Positions 36,300 to 48,892 of a DNA stretch of 61,974 nucleotides are shown here, piece after piece. Under the pieces are notes generated by a model that was not told where the DNA came from, ran no database searches, and saw nothing but the letters and a program-made list of their open reading frames with translations. Source of the stretch: Circinella minor (Eukaryota; Mucoromycota; Mucoromycetes; Mucorales; Lichtheimiaceae); NCBI GenBank assembly GCA_016758965.1, contig JAEPRB010000234.1:1-61974 (forward strand), given 5' to 3'. Every line of letters begins with the position of its first letter. Position 1 is the first letter of the stretch. The position numbers were made by a program, and so were the translations under genes.

Positions 36300-36643
36300 T
36301 CGTTATAAAATTACACAACGTGTAGTTGCTTAATATGTACATCCAATGATTGAGAGCACATATTCAATTGAATGCAAGCTGCTTGGAATACGTGTTGCAG
36401 TTCTTGTTCTTCTTGATGTTTATAAATTTCATCATGTTGCTATCATAATTGGCAATAGTGTGAATGTTTTCGACTTGAGTGTGGTCCGGTAGCATATTTA
36501 CCATAATAGTTTTACAGCCAGTACGTAGTCTTTTTTTATCACTTGGAGATCGTTTTTGGCGTTATGTAACGCGGTTTCTTTTACTCCATCCAAAACGGAC
36601 ATTATTGACAGCCTTGTAATCATATTGTGTTTCTTGGTACTCT
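36300..36643 (-). pseudogene. Broken coding remnant, family uncertain
   Basis: The minus strand has coding-like text split between frames. One frame, after a TTCTAG word at 36643, reads EYQETQYDYKAVNNVRFGW, meets a TAA, then continues RSPSDKKRLRTGCKTIMV and ENIHTIANYDSNM. A neighbouring frame then reads HDEIYKHQEEQELQHVFQ, then CSQSLDVHIKQLHVV and a stop. One internal stop and a frame change suggest decay, though an intron is possible. The Arg/Lys-rich RTGCK segment recalls DNA-binding parts of fungal transposases; this is impression, not a match. Confidence 0.3.
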
Positions 36644-36995
36644 CTAGAATCAAGTTAGAAGATCTGGATACGTATTACAATGAATGACTGAAATTTCGGT
36701 TATCAGAAGAAAATTTTATACATTATTTGTGGTAGTGTATCGGGTCATCGTCGATACTGTTAGTATTAAACATTATTTGTAATTATTTAGTTCTTTATAT
36801 ATAGTTTAATTTCAATATGTGTATGTTTGCGAATTAGGTAGAAAAATTACTTTACTATACAAGTTTTTGGTACTTGATAATTTAGTTGCATCCAATATCT
36901 TGAAAAAGTGTGTCGGGGTGCAACTTTTTTCATGTGTAGGAGCAAGAACAAAATAGACAATTCCTTATAAATTTGCTTACACACGATACTTTATT

Positions 36996-39300
36996 ATGTC
37001 AAAAACTAATTTTACACACATTCCAGAATACGATCAACGAATAAATCTCGATACCCTCAATAGTACTGTATTTACTTCAAAAGGAATAATGATAAAAAAA
37101 ATTTTAATGCTAAATGATTTGTATTTTTAGTATTCAGCCCTTCTGATCGCTGGCGATCATTAGATAACAATGATAACAATAACACGACCCGATCAACACA
37201 AGCCCAACAGGAATCCAACACTTCTAAATCTATAGCAGTCAGTGAATGCAATGGCAACACTAAAAATAACTTATATTGTACACCATGTAAAAAGAAATTT
37301 AGTAATGAGGCAACCTTTCAAGGTCATTTGAAAAGTGCAAAACATATTGCAAACGAAAAGAAAAACAAGCCGAAGAAAACAGGTAATATATATATATATA
37401 TATAGGTGTATGAACGGGAATGGAAAGTGAAAAATGAAAGGATAAAATCAAACATTAATTGTATTTTTGTACTTTATAAAACATATATAATAGGAAGCAT
37501 TAATGCTACTGGTCGTCAACAACAACAACAGCAACCTCAAGATCCAGCAGTGAAAGGTACATTAATGAATAATAACCTTGTTAGATGATATAAAAAAGGG
37601 AATTGGTAGCTTATGTCATTATTAATTAGATGGATTGAACAAACTGAAGCAAGCAACAACAGTAGCAAAATCATCTAATCCTGTACCTGCAGTAGGTGTT
37701 TTATGGAATCTCAGTAGGAGTACGTGTTTTTTTGAACAGTTGTTATTCATGTGATTAGTGACACTAATATGGATTATAATAAAATAGCTTTTTATACATT
37801 AAAACGACCACAAAATACCTATCAAGCGTTACAACAGCTTATTGAAACACTCGAAATTCTTCAATCTTCATCAACACCAATTACTGGACTTACACCCTCA
37901 CAAATTATGTCCACTTTATATGCCTCACGGCTAGCACTTGCACGGTTATTGTGCATATACAAGACAGATACATCCATTAAGTTGGCACATACATTATACT
38001 TAGATGCATTACAGGATAAATGGAAAATTGATTGCAAACAATTAATAGCAATTGCTCAGGTATACATGCCCATTATATGGATATTTTAACAAAAAAAAAC
38101 TGACATTATTATCAAAAAAAAAAAACCATAGGAATGTGATAGTATACCAATGGATGGAATAATGGCCGAATGTAGAAAACTTGGAATTCGATATATTGAA
38201 CGGGAAGAAAAGCGGGAAGTACCAGCTCCAGCAAAATCAGATAAGAATCAATCATTTGTTACCATTCTTACTGAAGCTATTGGAATGTTTCAAACTAATA
38301 ATCGTGATGATGATGATCAACGTGTCAGTTTTGGTTCTGATGAAAGTCGGTTCACTACTTCTTCGAACAACATAGCCATTATTTTACTTAATTTAACTAC
38401 AATTGTATCCAAATATGAAACTGGGTAAGATATGTATTTAAGTTTGTAGTTTTTTTTCTGTTAATTTCTTGCCCAGGATGATAGATATAATAATGTTCTG
38501 CTTTTTTTTTCTGACTTTGTTTAGATATCAAGGTCATATTTACATGGATATTATATCTGAAGTGAGTAATTCCGGAAATGGGAAAATGTTTACATGTATT
38601 GAGATGCGTGTGGGGGAGGCGGGATAAGGTTAGAAGGAAGCATGATCGTCTCAAACATTTTTCTTTTTTAAGATGTATGAAAAACGTGCCAAATTGCATC
38701 AAGCATGCCAAGCACGAGTGATCTCGCATAAAATAACAGATGATAAAATGATTGGCTCATGGAGCTTGTTTATCGCGTTGCTACTTGCACTCGAAATAGG
38801 TAATAAACAAATAGATTAACATTGTCAATATGCTAATCGTAACTATATCTAACATGGGTAAAACCCATTATTTAACCTTAGACGATTTTGTTCGTGTGGA
38901 TAATATATTAAGTACCATTGAAAATGAAGATTCCCACTTATTATATATAGATCTACAGGTAATATTTGAAATACATTTTATATATAATATATACTGACGT
39001 ATATAAAATTTACAAGAAAAAACCAAAGAGGGAAAACAAAACGTATCCCACGTTTGAAGCTTTAATTAACATGGGACCTACAATCTTCATATGTTAAATT
39101 AGGTACTTGTTAGCCTATCAAAAGCACGTAAAGAGTGTGACTATAGAACACTCAAGTATGTGATTCCGCACCAATTGGAACATCTTGAATTGCTTCTGGA
39201 AGATAATGAAGAAGAGTGTGAAAATATGATACTCAAGCGGCGATTAATAGATCCAATGAAATGTAACGAAATGCTTCTTCGGCTGCAAATGCTGTGTTGA
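36996..39300 (+). CDS. C2H2 (U1/JAZ-type) zinc-finger protein of unknown function
   Basis: Ten exons are proposed: 36996..37062, 37131..37382, 37494..37556, 37630..37723, 37759..38059, 38132..38424, 38525..38561, 38673..38799, 38882..38958 and 39103..39300, about 502 residues. Exon 2 carries one zinc finger, LYCTPCKKKFSNEATFQGHL followed by a spaced second His, of the type found in dsRNA-binding and spliceosomal zinc-finger proteins, and a basic tail. The remaining 400 residues are helical and lack a recognised domain; they could form a TPR-like solenoid (for example ASRLALARLLCIY, KLAHTLYLDAL). The first exon and its GTACTG donor are tentative, and the exon 4-5 intron of 35 nt is doubtful (a donor at 37696 with acceptor near 37739 is an alternative). 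The 3-prime exons are well supported by splice sites and frame. Confidence 0.7.
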
Positions 39301-39580
39301 AAAATTAAATAAAAATTTCAGAATCATCCCAAAAAGGGCTTCTATCCGATGTGAAATGAAAAAATTTCGGAGCACGTTATTTTGAACAATAAGACTTTGT
39401 TTTATTTGCGGACAATCAATATTTTTGAGTTGCTGAGCTCGTGTACCCGAATAAGGGTCCTAAACTTTTTTTTTTCATTTTCTGTTAAACTCTCCCACAC
39501 AATAATATCTTTATTTGGACAGTCTTAACTTTTTTTTTTTACACCTCCTTATCACGGGATAAATAATAAAAAACTTTGAA
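39301..39580. other. Short intergenic promoter region
   Basis: About 280 bases between tandem genes, with T-runs at 39465 and 39530 preceding the PH-domain start. No specific element recognised. Confidence 0.4.
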
Positions 39581-41000
39581 ATGTCATTTGCCGACTTACA
39601 ATCAGGTTGGCTACATAAATTGAGCTGGGTGAATATACATCGTTCCTGGAAAAGACGATACTTTACTTTGAATGAAAAGGAACTACGCTATTATAAACAT
39701 CAGGTACAGTAATAAAGTAATGTAAAAGAAAACAAAGTTTAAACTTTCATAACAATTAGAAAAAAAAAATTAAGCCAAAATCATATTTTTTTAGGGTGAT
39801 ATACGACCAACAGGAATTATTGATCTTAAACATTACCGAGAGATAAGTTCATGTTCGACAAAATACTCCCAGTGGTCATTTCGAATAGAATCAGCGTGTC
39901 GTCACCATGCTAGTCATATTCTGGCAGCTGATACTGAAGATGAAAGAGATATTTGGATGGAACGAATCCGGTCTCATATACATAAACAACATAAACAACA
40001 TACAAGTTGCACCGGTAGTAGTGGTTATCATGAATATGCTGTACACGCGAGCAATTTTCAGCGTCAGCAGCATCACCAACAACCAGGAGCACCTTATCAA
40101 TCAACTACAACTCCACTGTTAAATAATGAAAGTGTGTTGGATAAATGGTTGGAGCGATTGGATTTGCAAGATAACAACACTAATGGAACAAGTAAGTCTT
40201 CAATAGCATCAACTTCACCACCATCGTCTTCATCATCGTCGCCAGGGAGACCACATGTCATTTCAACATCATTACCTAAAAATTATGTAAATAGTCAAAG
40301 TGCAGCAACAGTTACTGGTTTTGATCATGCTCGCCCTTTGTCACCAGAATCACCATCCTCATCCATTTTTACTACTGGTTCATCATCAGTAACTCTATCA
40401 CCTCCAAATTTTGGTGAATCAACTCCCTTGGTTACTCCTCTTTCTACCAACAAGAACAACGACAATGGTGATTCTTCAAATAATAATAATTCTGCCTCAT
40501 CGTCATCTTCAACATCAAAAGCATCTATGCTTGCCAATGCATTTGCAATTAGTGCTCGATCAAGATTAAAAAAGCGTGTCACATCCTCTTTATCCGATCA
40601 ACAACAACAACAGCCACAGCAACCCTCTTCTCCGCGAACATCAAACGAAACAACGACTAGTACAAGATCAAGTATACATCAACAAAATAATAGTAATGAG
40701 CAATATTGGTCAACATCTTCTTCTGGATTAGATATTTTCCATTTTGAAGAGGATCAAACAATATCTAATAGACCTTCTTCTATTGGTAGTACTGTAACTT
40801 TACCACATATTATCGATACAACAAAATTTAATAACAATCAATACCATCCTACAAATAATCGTTCTTCTATTGAATTTTCTACTGATATTCCGCCACCATT
40901 TACTGCCCCCCCTCCTCAAGCTCCTCTTCCTCCGCCGCCAAGAAATAATAATATATATCGTCGATTATCCACCCAAACTCATCAAACAACATCATTATAG
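39581..41000 (+). CDS. PH-domain protein with long disordered tail
   Basis: Two exons, 39581..39703 and 39795..41000, give 442 residues. Residues about 8-107 form a pleckstrin-homology domain: SGWLHKLSWVNIHRSWKRRY with the typical basic beta1-beta2 loop, strands ending WSFRIES, and the final helix with its conserved Trp in EDERDIWMERIRSH. The domain should bind phosphoinositides or a protein at a membrane. The remaining 330 residues are Ser/Thr/Gln/Asn-rich and disordered with short poly-Gln runs and a Pro-rich segment near the end (TAPPPQAPLPPPPR) that could bind SH3 or WW domains. Signalling or cytoskeletal adaptor is a reasonable inference; no specific orthologue was recognised. Confidence 0.85.
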
Positions 41001-42181
41001 AAAGCAACAAGAAAAAAATACCTCTTTTTTTCTATTATATCTATCAATCCTCCTTATTTAATCATTCAATACTTAATTACGTATGCGCCCTCCTGCGTAT
41101 ATCTGTATACATCATTATATGTTTTGCTTTTGCTTTTGATTTGTCTTGGTCGTTGTTGTTATTGTCGGAATAATATATATGAACTTTAGAGCACAACCCG
41201 CCAATTCCCTCTTTTTTCTTTTTGTTACACTTCATTATCTGCCAAAAGCTGGTTTCTTTTTCAGATTCATAATATTTTTCTTTTCCCCTTCCCTTCTTTT
41301 TCATTTTATTAATTTCATTTACATTTTGTATTATAAATTACGAATAAGTAAAATAAAAAAAAATGATACGATTGTTTAATCAATTATCTTAAAGGTTCCT
41401 TTTCTTTTTTAGTCTGGTGACATTTATTTTTATATTTTTGGCGTAAATCATTTTCCGGCCCGATAATTTAATCATCGAAACACAAGAGTAAAACAAAGAT
41501 CGACAAAATAGAAAAGGCTATTGCATGTAATTTTATGACGTATGTCACTTTTTTTCAAAAATGCTTATCAATTCAAATAGCTGTTTTGACATTATGGATA
41601 AGCTAATTCCTATTAATAATAATAATAATAATAATAAAAACGCATTCCATATATATCCCATTTGTTTTGATCAGCAGGTAATAAAAAAAAAAGCGGTTGA
41701 GCTTACTTTTAACTTTAACAATCTCCTTATCATCATGTAACATAGTAACAACGAATATAATTTGACAATAAATAGAGTATAATATGAAATTATTTAGTTT
41801 TTTTTTTTATATTTTTATTGAGTCATTTTTAGACACCTAGTAAGAATCAAACCGAGCAAAAACGATATTTTTTAATCTATTATAACAAAATCAAAAAGTT
41901 ACAACTGAAACATACTAAATAAAGTCAACGCTAGTCTTAAGTGCCATGTGTTTTATTGTAATTTTTTCGCCAAGATGTCCTCAGTGCCTATTATAGAATT
42001 CTGGAACCAGAAATCACATATGATTGGCTTATCTTGGATAGCTATAATGCATTTTTTTTTTATGTAGAACTGTTGGCGGAGGAAACAACCATATTAGACA
42101 ATAACCTTTTTTTTCTTCTTTTTTTTTCCACACACTATTCTCTATTTTGTTTTTATTTGTCATTGTTAATTTTTCATCTCG
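41001..42181. other. Intergenic region
   Basis: About 1.2 kb between tandem genes. It starts with the pyrimidine-rich 3-prime flank of the PH-domain gene, contains an (AAT)n microsatellite near 41617-41637, and ends with the T-rich leader of the next gene. No further gene seen. Confidence 0.45.
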
Positions 42182-44863
42182 ATGAATATGAAAAGTATAT
42201 TTTCAAAGAAAATTACACCTACTACTATTACGACTAATGTCGGTAAGTATAATTCTAATGAATAAGTAAAAAAGGGAAAAAAAATGAGAAAGAATGAGAA
42301 AGAAAGAAGCAGAAGGTTTTTACTTTCTTTTTTCTAAAAAAAAAATATTGTTTGTTAAAAAACAATACATAATGTTCACAATAATAGAAAAAGCTACGGA
42401 TTCCTCATTACAAGAACTTGATTGGTCTTTGGTTTTCCAAATTTGTGATGTTGTAAACAATACTGAACTAGGTGCAAAAGAAGCACGGAAATTATTACAG
42501 AAAAAGATGCTTTCAAACGAACCACAAACACAAGTACTTGCACTCGAGGTATTTATATTATATAAATAAGTCTGGAAGTATATATATATATACATGTGTG
42601 TGTGCATGTCTGTATATATATATAGGTTAATAATAACCTATGTTTTTATAATAGGTCTTGGATGCATTATCCGAAAATTGCCATCAGAAATTTATGCGTA
42701 AGTTGTTTATTAAAAAAAAAGTGAAGGGGAAAAATAAAATGAAAGAGCTAACGAAAAAAAAAAAAAAACTAACTAATATATATATATATGAACATTATAT
42801 AACACATGACATGAATGTATTCAAAACACAACAGCTCAACTTGCTGCAAAGTCATTTGCTGAAGATTTGGACACATTAGCTGCAAAGGTAAATTATAGCA
42901 AAAATCACAAAACAAACAATAGGGAATGGAATTAAAGTGGAGAGTTTGGGGTGGAAGGGGTATAATAGCGGATCAAAAACTATATTACGTTTTTTAAGAA
43001 TTATCACATATGTGTTAAAAGGAGAAAGAATGAGGGATAAAGAGGGGTTTTATATTACTAATTAATGGATTTCAATAATGATGAAAGAAATAATAAAGAG
43101 GGGGAATTTAAAATACTAAGTTTATTTTTAATATAATATTAATATTAATATATTATATTTAGTCTATGGATGATCGGGTTCACAGTAAACTTATTCATTG
43201 CTTACAAAGTTGGCTCAGTCGGTTTGGATCGGACGGCTCATTAGTAGGTGTACAGCGTGTTTATGAGAGGTTAATGAATGGCCAACCTAATGGAGGAGAA
43301 ACAAGAGGAGGAGGTACGGGATTAAGAACCCGTGGCACAACAGGATCTCGGTTCTATAAACCCGTGGGGAATCAACATCAAAGAGTAAGTTATTTCTATT
43401 CTTTTATTGGTCTGTGTGAATAAGTGTGAAAGCACGGAAAAGACCTACCCGAGGGGGAAGGAAGTGTATGATAAACATATATACAAACGTTACCTCCCCC
43501 AACACCAAAAATTAAACATTATTATAATTTATCAACCATTATCTCTTCGCCAATTATTATTTACCATTATTCTAATCAACAACAACAAAAAAAAACATTC
43601 GACTCTTTAGCAACCACCGACAGAAGTATTACATCATTCGCAACCTGTCGATGCGATGAATGATGTTTTACTAGCTAAAAATAATGCACAATTATTTTCG
43701 CAAACACTCGCGTTCACGGACCCGACTCAAGAAGATATTTCAAAGAATGAGCTTGTACAGGTAATAAATAATATTAATAGTATTATAATTATTATTATTT
43801 ATATATAAATAGTGATGCATAATAGAAAGAGAAAGAAGGAGGGTTTTTTTTAAGATCTTTCTTTATTTTCTAATTTATTATTATTATTATTATTATTTTG
43901 TTCTAATAATAATAGGAATTTTTCGCAAAATGTAAAATGTTCCAAAAAATCATATCAGGTCATCTTCAAACCTGCACGGACTCAGACGTCATATGTAAGT
44001 ATAAAAATAATAATAAAACAGGAGATGAAAGGGCGGGGGGAGGAGGCTAGTATGTTCACTTGCATATTTTTACTCTTGTTTTTTTTGTACACCGTTGTAC
44101 TGTTGTCGGGATGTGTACATTTTATATAAAGAGAAGAGTAGGGAAAAGGGGAGGTGCCGCAAATAATATATCATACTGTGTAACATTAACTTTAAATTTA
44201 AAAAGCTTCGTTATTGGAGGCAAATAGTGAACTTGTCAATAGTTTCAAAGCTTACGATGATATGTTGGAGCAAGGTGCCGTGAGCGTAGCAACTACAAAT
44301 TCCGAGACATTACACAATCGTAGCACTCGTCAGCAGAAACAATCGGTAAAAGTGAAGCATTTTTATAAAGGGGGGAAGCAAAGAAAAATAAACGAACAGG
44401 TGTAATATTCGCGTAAAATAAAATTTTTAATATATTTACTATCACCACATAATTATATTTAGGATGACGAAAATAATACAACTACAGGTATCGGTGGGAG
44501 TAGTAGCAGTAGTAGTAGTAATGGTGGTATTAATAGCACGGGCTACCAAACCAAACAATCCGAACAACTTGTCAATACTACACCAACAGCAACACCACAA
44601 CCTACAACAACAAAAATTACAGAGGACCCGTTCAATCCATTTTCTGACACGAATCAAGCACCTGAAGGACACTCATCATCATCGGATGCAGCGTAAGATA
44701 GAGAGAAACAAAAAAAAAAGTATCCTAAAAGGAACGAGAGTTTTTTTATATACTAACTAGGCTTTGCTTTTTTTTTTCTTTTGATTGCAGCCACAACACA
44801 AATAATATAAACACAAACGTTAAGCTACCCCCTCCTCTTACTCCTCAGAAAATGCATCAGTAA
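42182..44863 (+). CDS. VHS-GAT domain endosomal/clathrin adaptor (Lsb5/TOM1-like)
   Basis: Ten exons, 42182..42242, 42388..42548, 42655..42697, 42835..42887, 43163..43384, 43611..43760, 43916..43994, 44206..44345, 44463..44692 and 44791..44863, give 403 residues (401 if the ATG at 42188 is used). Residues about 18-135 are a VHS domain: VEKATDSSLQELDW, then QICDVVNNTELGAKEARKLL, and the later helix of VLDALSENC. Residues about 190-285 look like a GAT three-helix bundle (LEANSELVNSFKAYDDMLEQ). The tail has EDPFNPFSD, combining a DPF motif (AP-2 ear binding) with NPF (EH-domain binding). Together these indicate a ubiquitin- and clathrin-linked sorting adaptor at endosomes or the plasma membrane. 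No GAE ear is present, so it is not a canonical GGA. Confidence 0.88.
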
Positions 44864-46436
44864 AAGAGAGCGGTTGACTGTTTACTTATATTATTATCTA
44901 TGGATAAAAAACGAAAGATATGTATCATTCATATAATCCAAGGAAGAAGAAAAAAGGAAAAGACACATTTTTCTTTATCATTTGTTTAAATTCGTATATT
45001 ATTTTTTTATTATCTTAACGATTACCATGATCGTTTTATTACTATTAGTATTATTATTATCTATTATTATATAAATATATATAAGCTTTTTTTCGGGTTT
45101 TTTTCAACACACTCAAAACAAAAACAAGAAACAGGGGGAAAGAACATTTATATATAAATGTTTATGTACGCTGTATGATGCTAATGGACGATAGCGAAGA
45201 AAAAAATAATACGATGCAAAAAAAAAAAAAAAACTAAGTACCAACAACCCTGAAATCTCAGTGTAACCTTGGGAACCGCATATGCTTATAATCTATATAT
45301 TTTGTCAACGCACACAATACACACACAAATAATAATTATAAGGTTACCGAAACTCATGTTTTGTTGCTACGCTACCCTTTTTTTTTCTATTTCTAAAAAG
45401 CGACCTTGTTTTTATTTTCTTGATACTTCGCATCAAACGACCCCTTTTTCTTCCTTTCTCTTTTTTTTTTCTCTTTCTTTTTTCTTTTTCACAACGAAAA
45501 GCGAAACGCACACATACACACATACACACTTTATATACGACACAACGACGACGAAACATTTTTTTTTATCGCCGCCTCGTCTCATTTTTTATTTTTTGTC
45601 TTTTCAACCCCTTTTTTTTCCTTGTCTTTTTTTCTACCTTTTTACTTGGTTTCTCTTTTTTTTTTTTTTTTTGCTCCTCCCCCCGTGTTGCCACCCAGGA
45701 TACATCATCATATACTGGAGAAAGGCCAACCTCCTTTTTAACATATACATCCTTCTTTTTTCTTTTTTTACTTCAAAACATTCTACAGTGTTTGTTTTCC
45801 CTCTTTTTCTCCCATTCGTTTCTCTTTTTTTTTTTTTTTTTTGTATAATATATAAATCCGTTTCATCGGATCCATTCTGTATATATCCTTGTTTTTCGTT
45901 AATTTTATTTATATATACAACACATAACAATATTCTATACCATTTGTATATAAAAATATATTCCTCTTCTTGTCTTTCATATTCTCCTTTTTTATATTCT
46001 TCAACTTAAATAACGAAACTTACACTTTCTTCCCTCTTTTTTTTCTCTTTCTCTCTCTCTTTCTTTTTTTTTCACACACATACACACACACACACTAACC
46101 TCCTCCCCTTTTTTTATTTATTCTTTGGTCGTGCGTACTTTCTCTCGCTTGTGCGTGTGTATATATAGTTGCGTTTTGTGTTGAACGCTGCGTAGAGAAA
46201 GAAGTTGTGTGTGTAGCGTCTGTGTGCAAGTGCGTGCGTTTGTGTATGTGTCGGGGTTCTCTTTTTCTTATTTTATTTTTACTGTTTAAGAAAGTCATCA
46301 TTATAACCCGCCCACTATACCTTTTTATTTTTTATTTACTCCCCAATTTTATATAAAGTGTGTAACCTACAACAATAACAACAACAACAACAACAACCTT
46401 TTACCATATTAACAACAAAACGATCAATATTATAAT
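44864..46436. other. Intergenic region with long pyrimidine-rich tract
   Basis: The first 450 bases are AT-rich 3-prime flank. From about 45360 to 46130 the plus strand is almost entirely C and T, with short ACACAC interruptions, and then GT-rich to 46260. CT-rich blocks just upstream of transcription starts are common in fungal promoters, so this is probably promoter or leader of the following gene. A 246-codon plus-strand frame here is a composition artefact. CAA repeats precede the start codon. Confidence 0.5.
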
Positions 46437-48892
46437 ATGCAAAAAACGCATGAAATGACGATTCGTGGTAATAAAAGAAGAAATACCAATAACAGCAATA
46501 TGAATGCGACATCATCAATAAATCAACAAAAAAAACAAAAAGAGCAACCAACCAAACAACAACGCACGGGCCCTCCTAATGTTATCGATGAAGAACAACA
46601 GCGTCGCATTGCTGCAAGAGCTGCAAAGGCAATGGAAAAACAAGTCCGTCGCAGACGTGATCGAAGATCTCAGTTTGTTTGGGGTGATCGTAAAAAGGTA
46701 TTTTTTTCAATAATAATATTAATAGTAATAATATCATAACTATTATTGTTGTTGTTATGATTACTATTCTTATCTTTATTGCTATTACTATAATGATAAT
46801 AGCAAATTAGTATATTATCAAAAATGGTTTATTTGTTGTTCTTATATGCATATTTGTCAATAATATAGGCAGTCATCAAACGATATCCAGATGGTACGCA
46901 GGAAATTCTTGTTCCACAGAACCTGACACCTGAACAAGAACAATATGAATTTCCTCCTCGATCTCGTTTACTAAAAAAACTGGCTAGTGCCAACGCTGAA
47001 AGAAGGCGAATGTCATCTATGCAGCAGCAAGACGAAAACGAACCACCATCCTCTAATAGTTCACCGTTTAATAATGACAACAACAACGATCATATTATTC
47101 ATAACAATGACCCGTTTTCAACATTATCATCTTCTTCTTATTTACCATCATTACAACAATCACAGCCACCTTCTCCATCTCCTTCGCCGTTAACCATCCA
47201 TTCATCATTACACCAACATCAACCACCACCTACAATACAACCATCTATTCCATTTTCACCTCCTAAACCAGATCAAAATGCAATGGCAGAATGGTTTTCA
47301 AGTCGTAAGCCTGAGCAACAAAATCAAAGACAATCTCGTCAACAACAAAAACAAAAAGATCGTCAAGTCATGGATTGGATTAGAGATATTGAAAATAGTA
47401 AATCACCAAGGAAAAAACCAACGCACCGAACATCATCTATTTCATCAAAGAGACAAACACCGACACCCATATCATCATGTAGTCGGACGTCTTCTATATC
47501 GTTATTATCTTCATCTACTGTTAGTAACACTAATACTAATAACAGAATCAGAAACAGAAACCATCGTATCCATCATAATAATAATATCGGTTCTTCTCCA
47601 CTTAAAGTTTCAAGTACTTCAAAAAAGATTCCAATTACAGCACCCAATTCACCATTATTGACATTAGTACACGAAACACCTATTATTCAATTCCGTAGTA
47701 AAGCAGGTAAATTTATTAATTATTACTTTTTTTTTTATATATATGAGAAAGAAAAAGTGAGAATTATTATTATTATTATTATTATTATTTTCTCTCCTTT
47801 CCGCCAAAATGCAAAAAAAAAAAAAAAAAATGGCTGCCCCTATTTTTTTTTAAATTTATATTAATAATGTTATATAAATATTCAGGAAAACGATGGGCCC
47901 ATGCATCGGGATACGCACAGTCACCCTCCTCATTATCATCACCCCTTGCACCACCACCTGAAGAAGATTCGGCCCGAAGACACTATGTTCCGCGAACCTT
48001 ACTGCGGCGCGCTGGCGCTCGTCTTGGCCCATCTTTACCATCACGACCACAACAAACTACATCCTCAACTAGTTCTTGTTCTTTACCTATTCATTATCAT
48101 GAACAAGATCAACACGAGGAATATATTATTGACAATGAAGATGGTAATGTTGCTCATCAAATGCGAAATGAATGGCGTACTTGCAGTGATAATCAACAAC
48201 GATCTACGGATTCTACTACTCCTTCCAATGTTTCTGGTATGGTCAAATTAGTTGGTATGTTCCATCAAACATTGGAAAAACAACAACGATTAGCGCATAA
48301 ACGATTACAACAGTTGGAATCTTTATTAAAAGAAGAAAAACAACAGCGAGAAAAGACAGAACATCATCATCGTACATCATGGCAGCGTTATGAACAACAA
48401 ACGAAAAGATATTCGACTGAAAATTCATTACGACATCAACGATTGGAAGAACGTGTTTGTGCTTTGGAACAATCCATAAGTAAAGAAACGTTAGCTCGTC
48501 AACAATTGGAAACATCAGTATCAAAAGCAATGGAATATATGAGTACTTTGGAATCGTCATTAAATCAACAAAAAATTCCACAGTCTAAAAATAACAACAA
48601 TGATGCTCATGTCATGCAAAAAGATGTGGTCAATGTAAAAGCGAATTTAAATTTAATTAATACGCAGCAAAGACGTCCAAAATTGGGTTCTTCCGTCAAG
48701 AACAATCATTCGACAGCAAGCAACAATAGTAGTAATAGTAATAAACGAGTTGTTACGAAAGCAACCACAACACCCAATACTACAACTACTACAAGACGTC
48801 GAGCTACCATGACAACTGCTACTACCTTTTCCAGCAGGCAACAACAACAACAATCTAAATCAAAACCAACACAAAGGTCCACAGCAAAATAA
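46437..48892 (+). CDS. Unknown Gln/Ser-rich protein with C-terminal coiled coil
   Basis: Three exons, 46437..46697, 46869..47706 and 47886..48892, give 701 residues. The N-terminus is basic (AARAAKAMEKQVRRRRDRR) and runs into a folded-looking short segment, FVWGDRKKAVIKRYPDGTQE, across the first intron. After a long disordered Ser/Pro/Gln region, QFRSKAGKRWAHASGYA crosses the second intron. Residues about 480-610 form a predicted coiled coil (KLVGMFHQTLEKQQRLAHKR and following heptads), then a Ser/Thr/Asn-rich tail. I recognise no family. The splice sites are canonical and frames fit. Nuclear or cytoskeletal scaffolding is possible but unsupported. In-frame ATGs at 46455 and 46500 are alternative starts. 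Confidence 0.75.

Noticed and set aside
45269..46009. 246-codon plus-strand frame
   Set aside because: It lies in the pyrimidine tract and translates into Phe/Leu/Ser runs; this is a composition effect.
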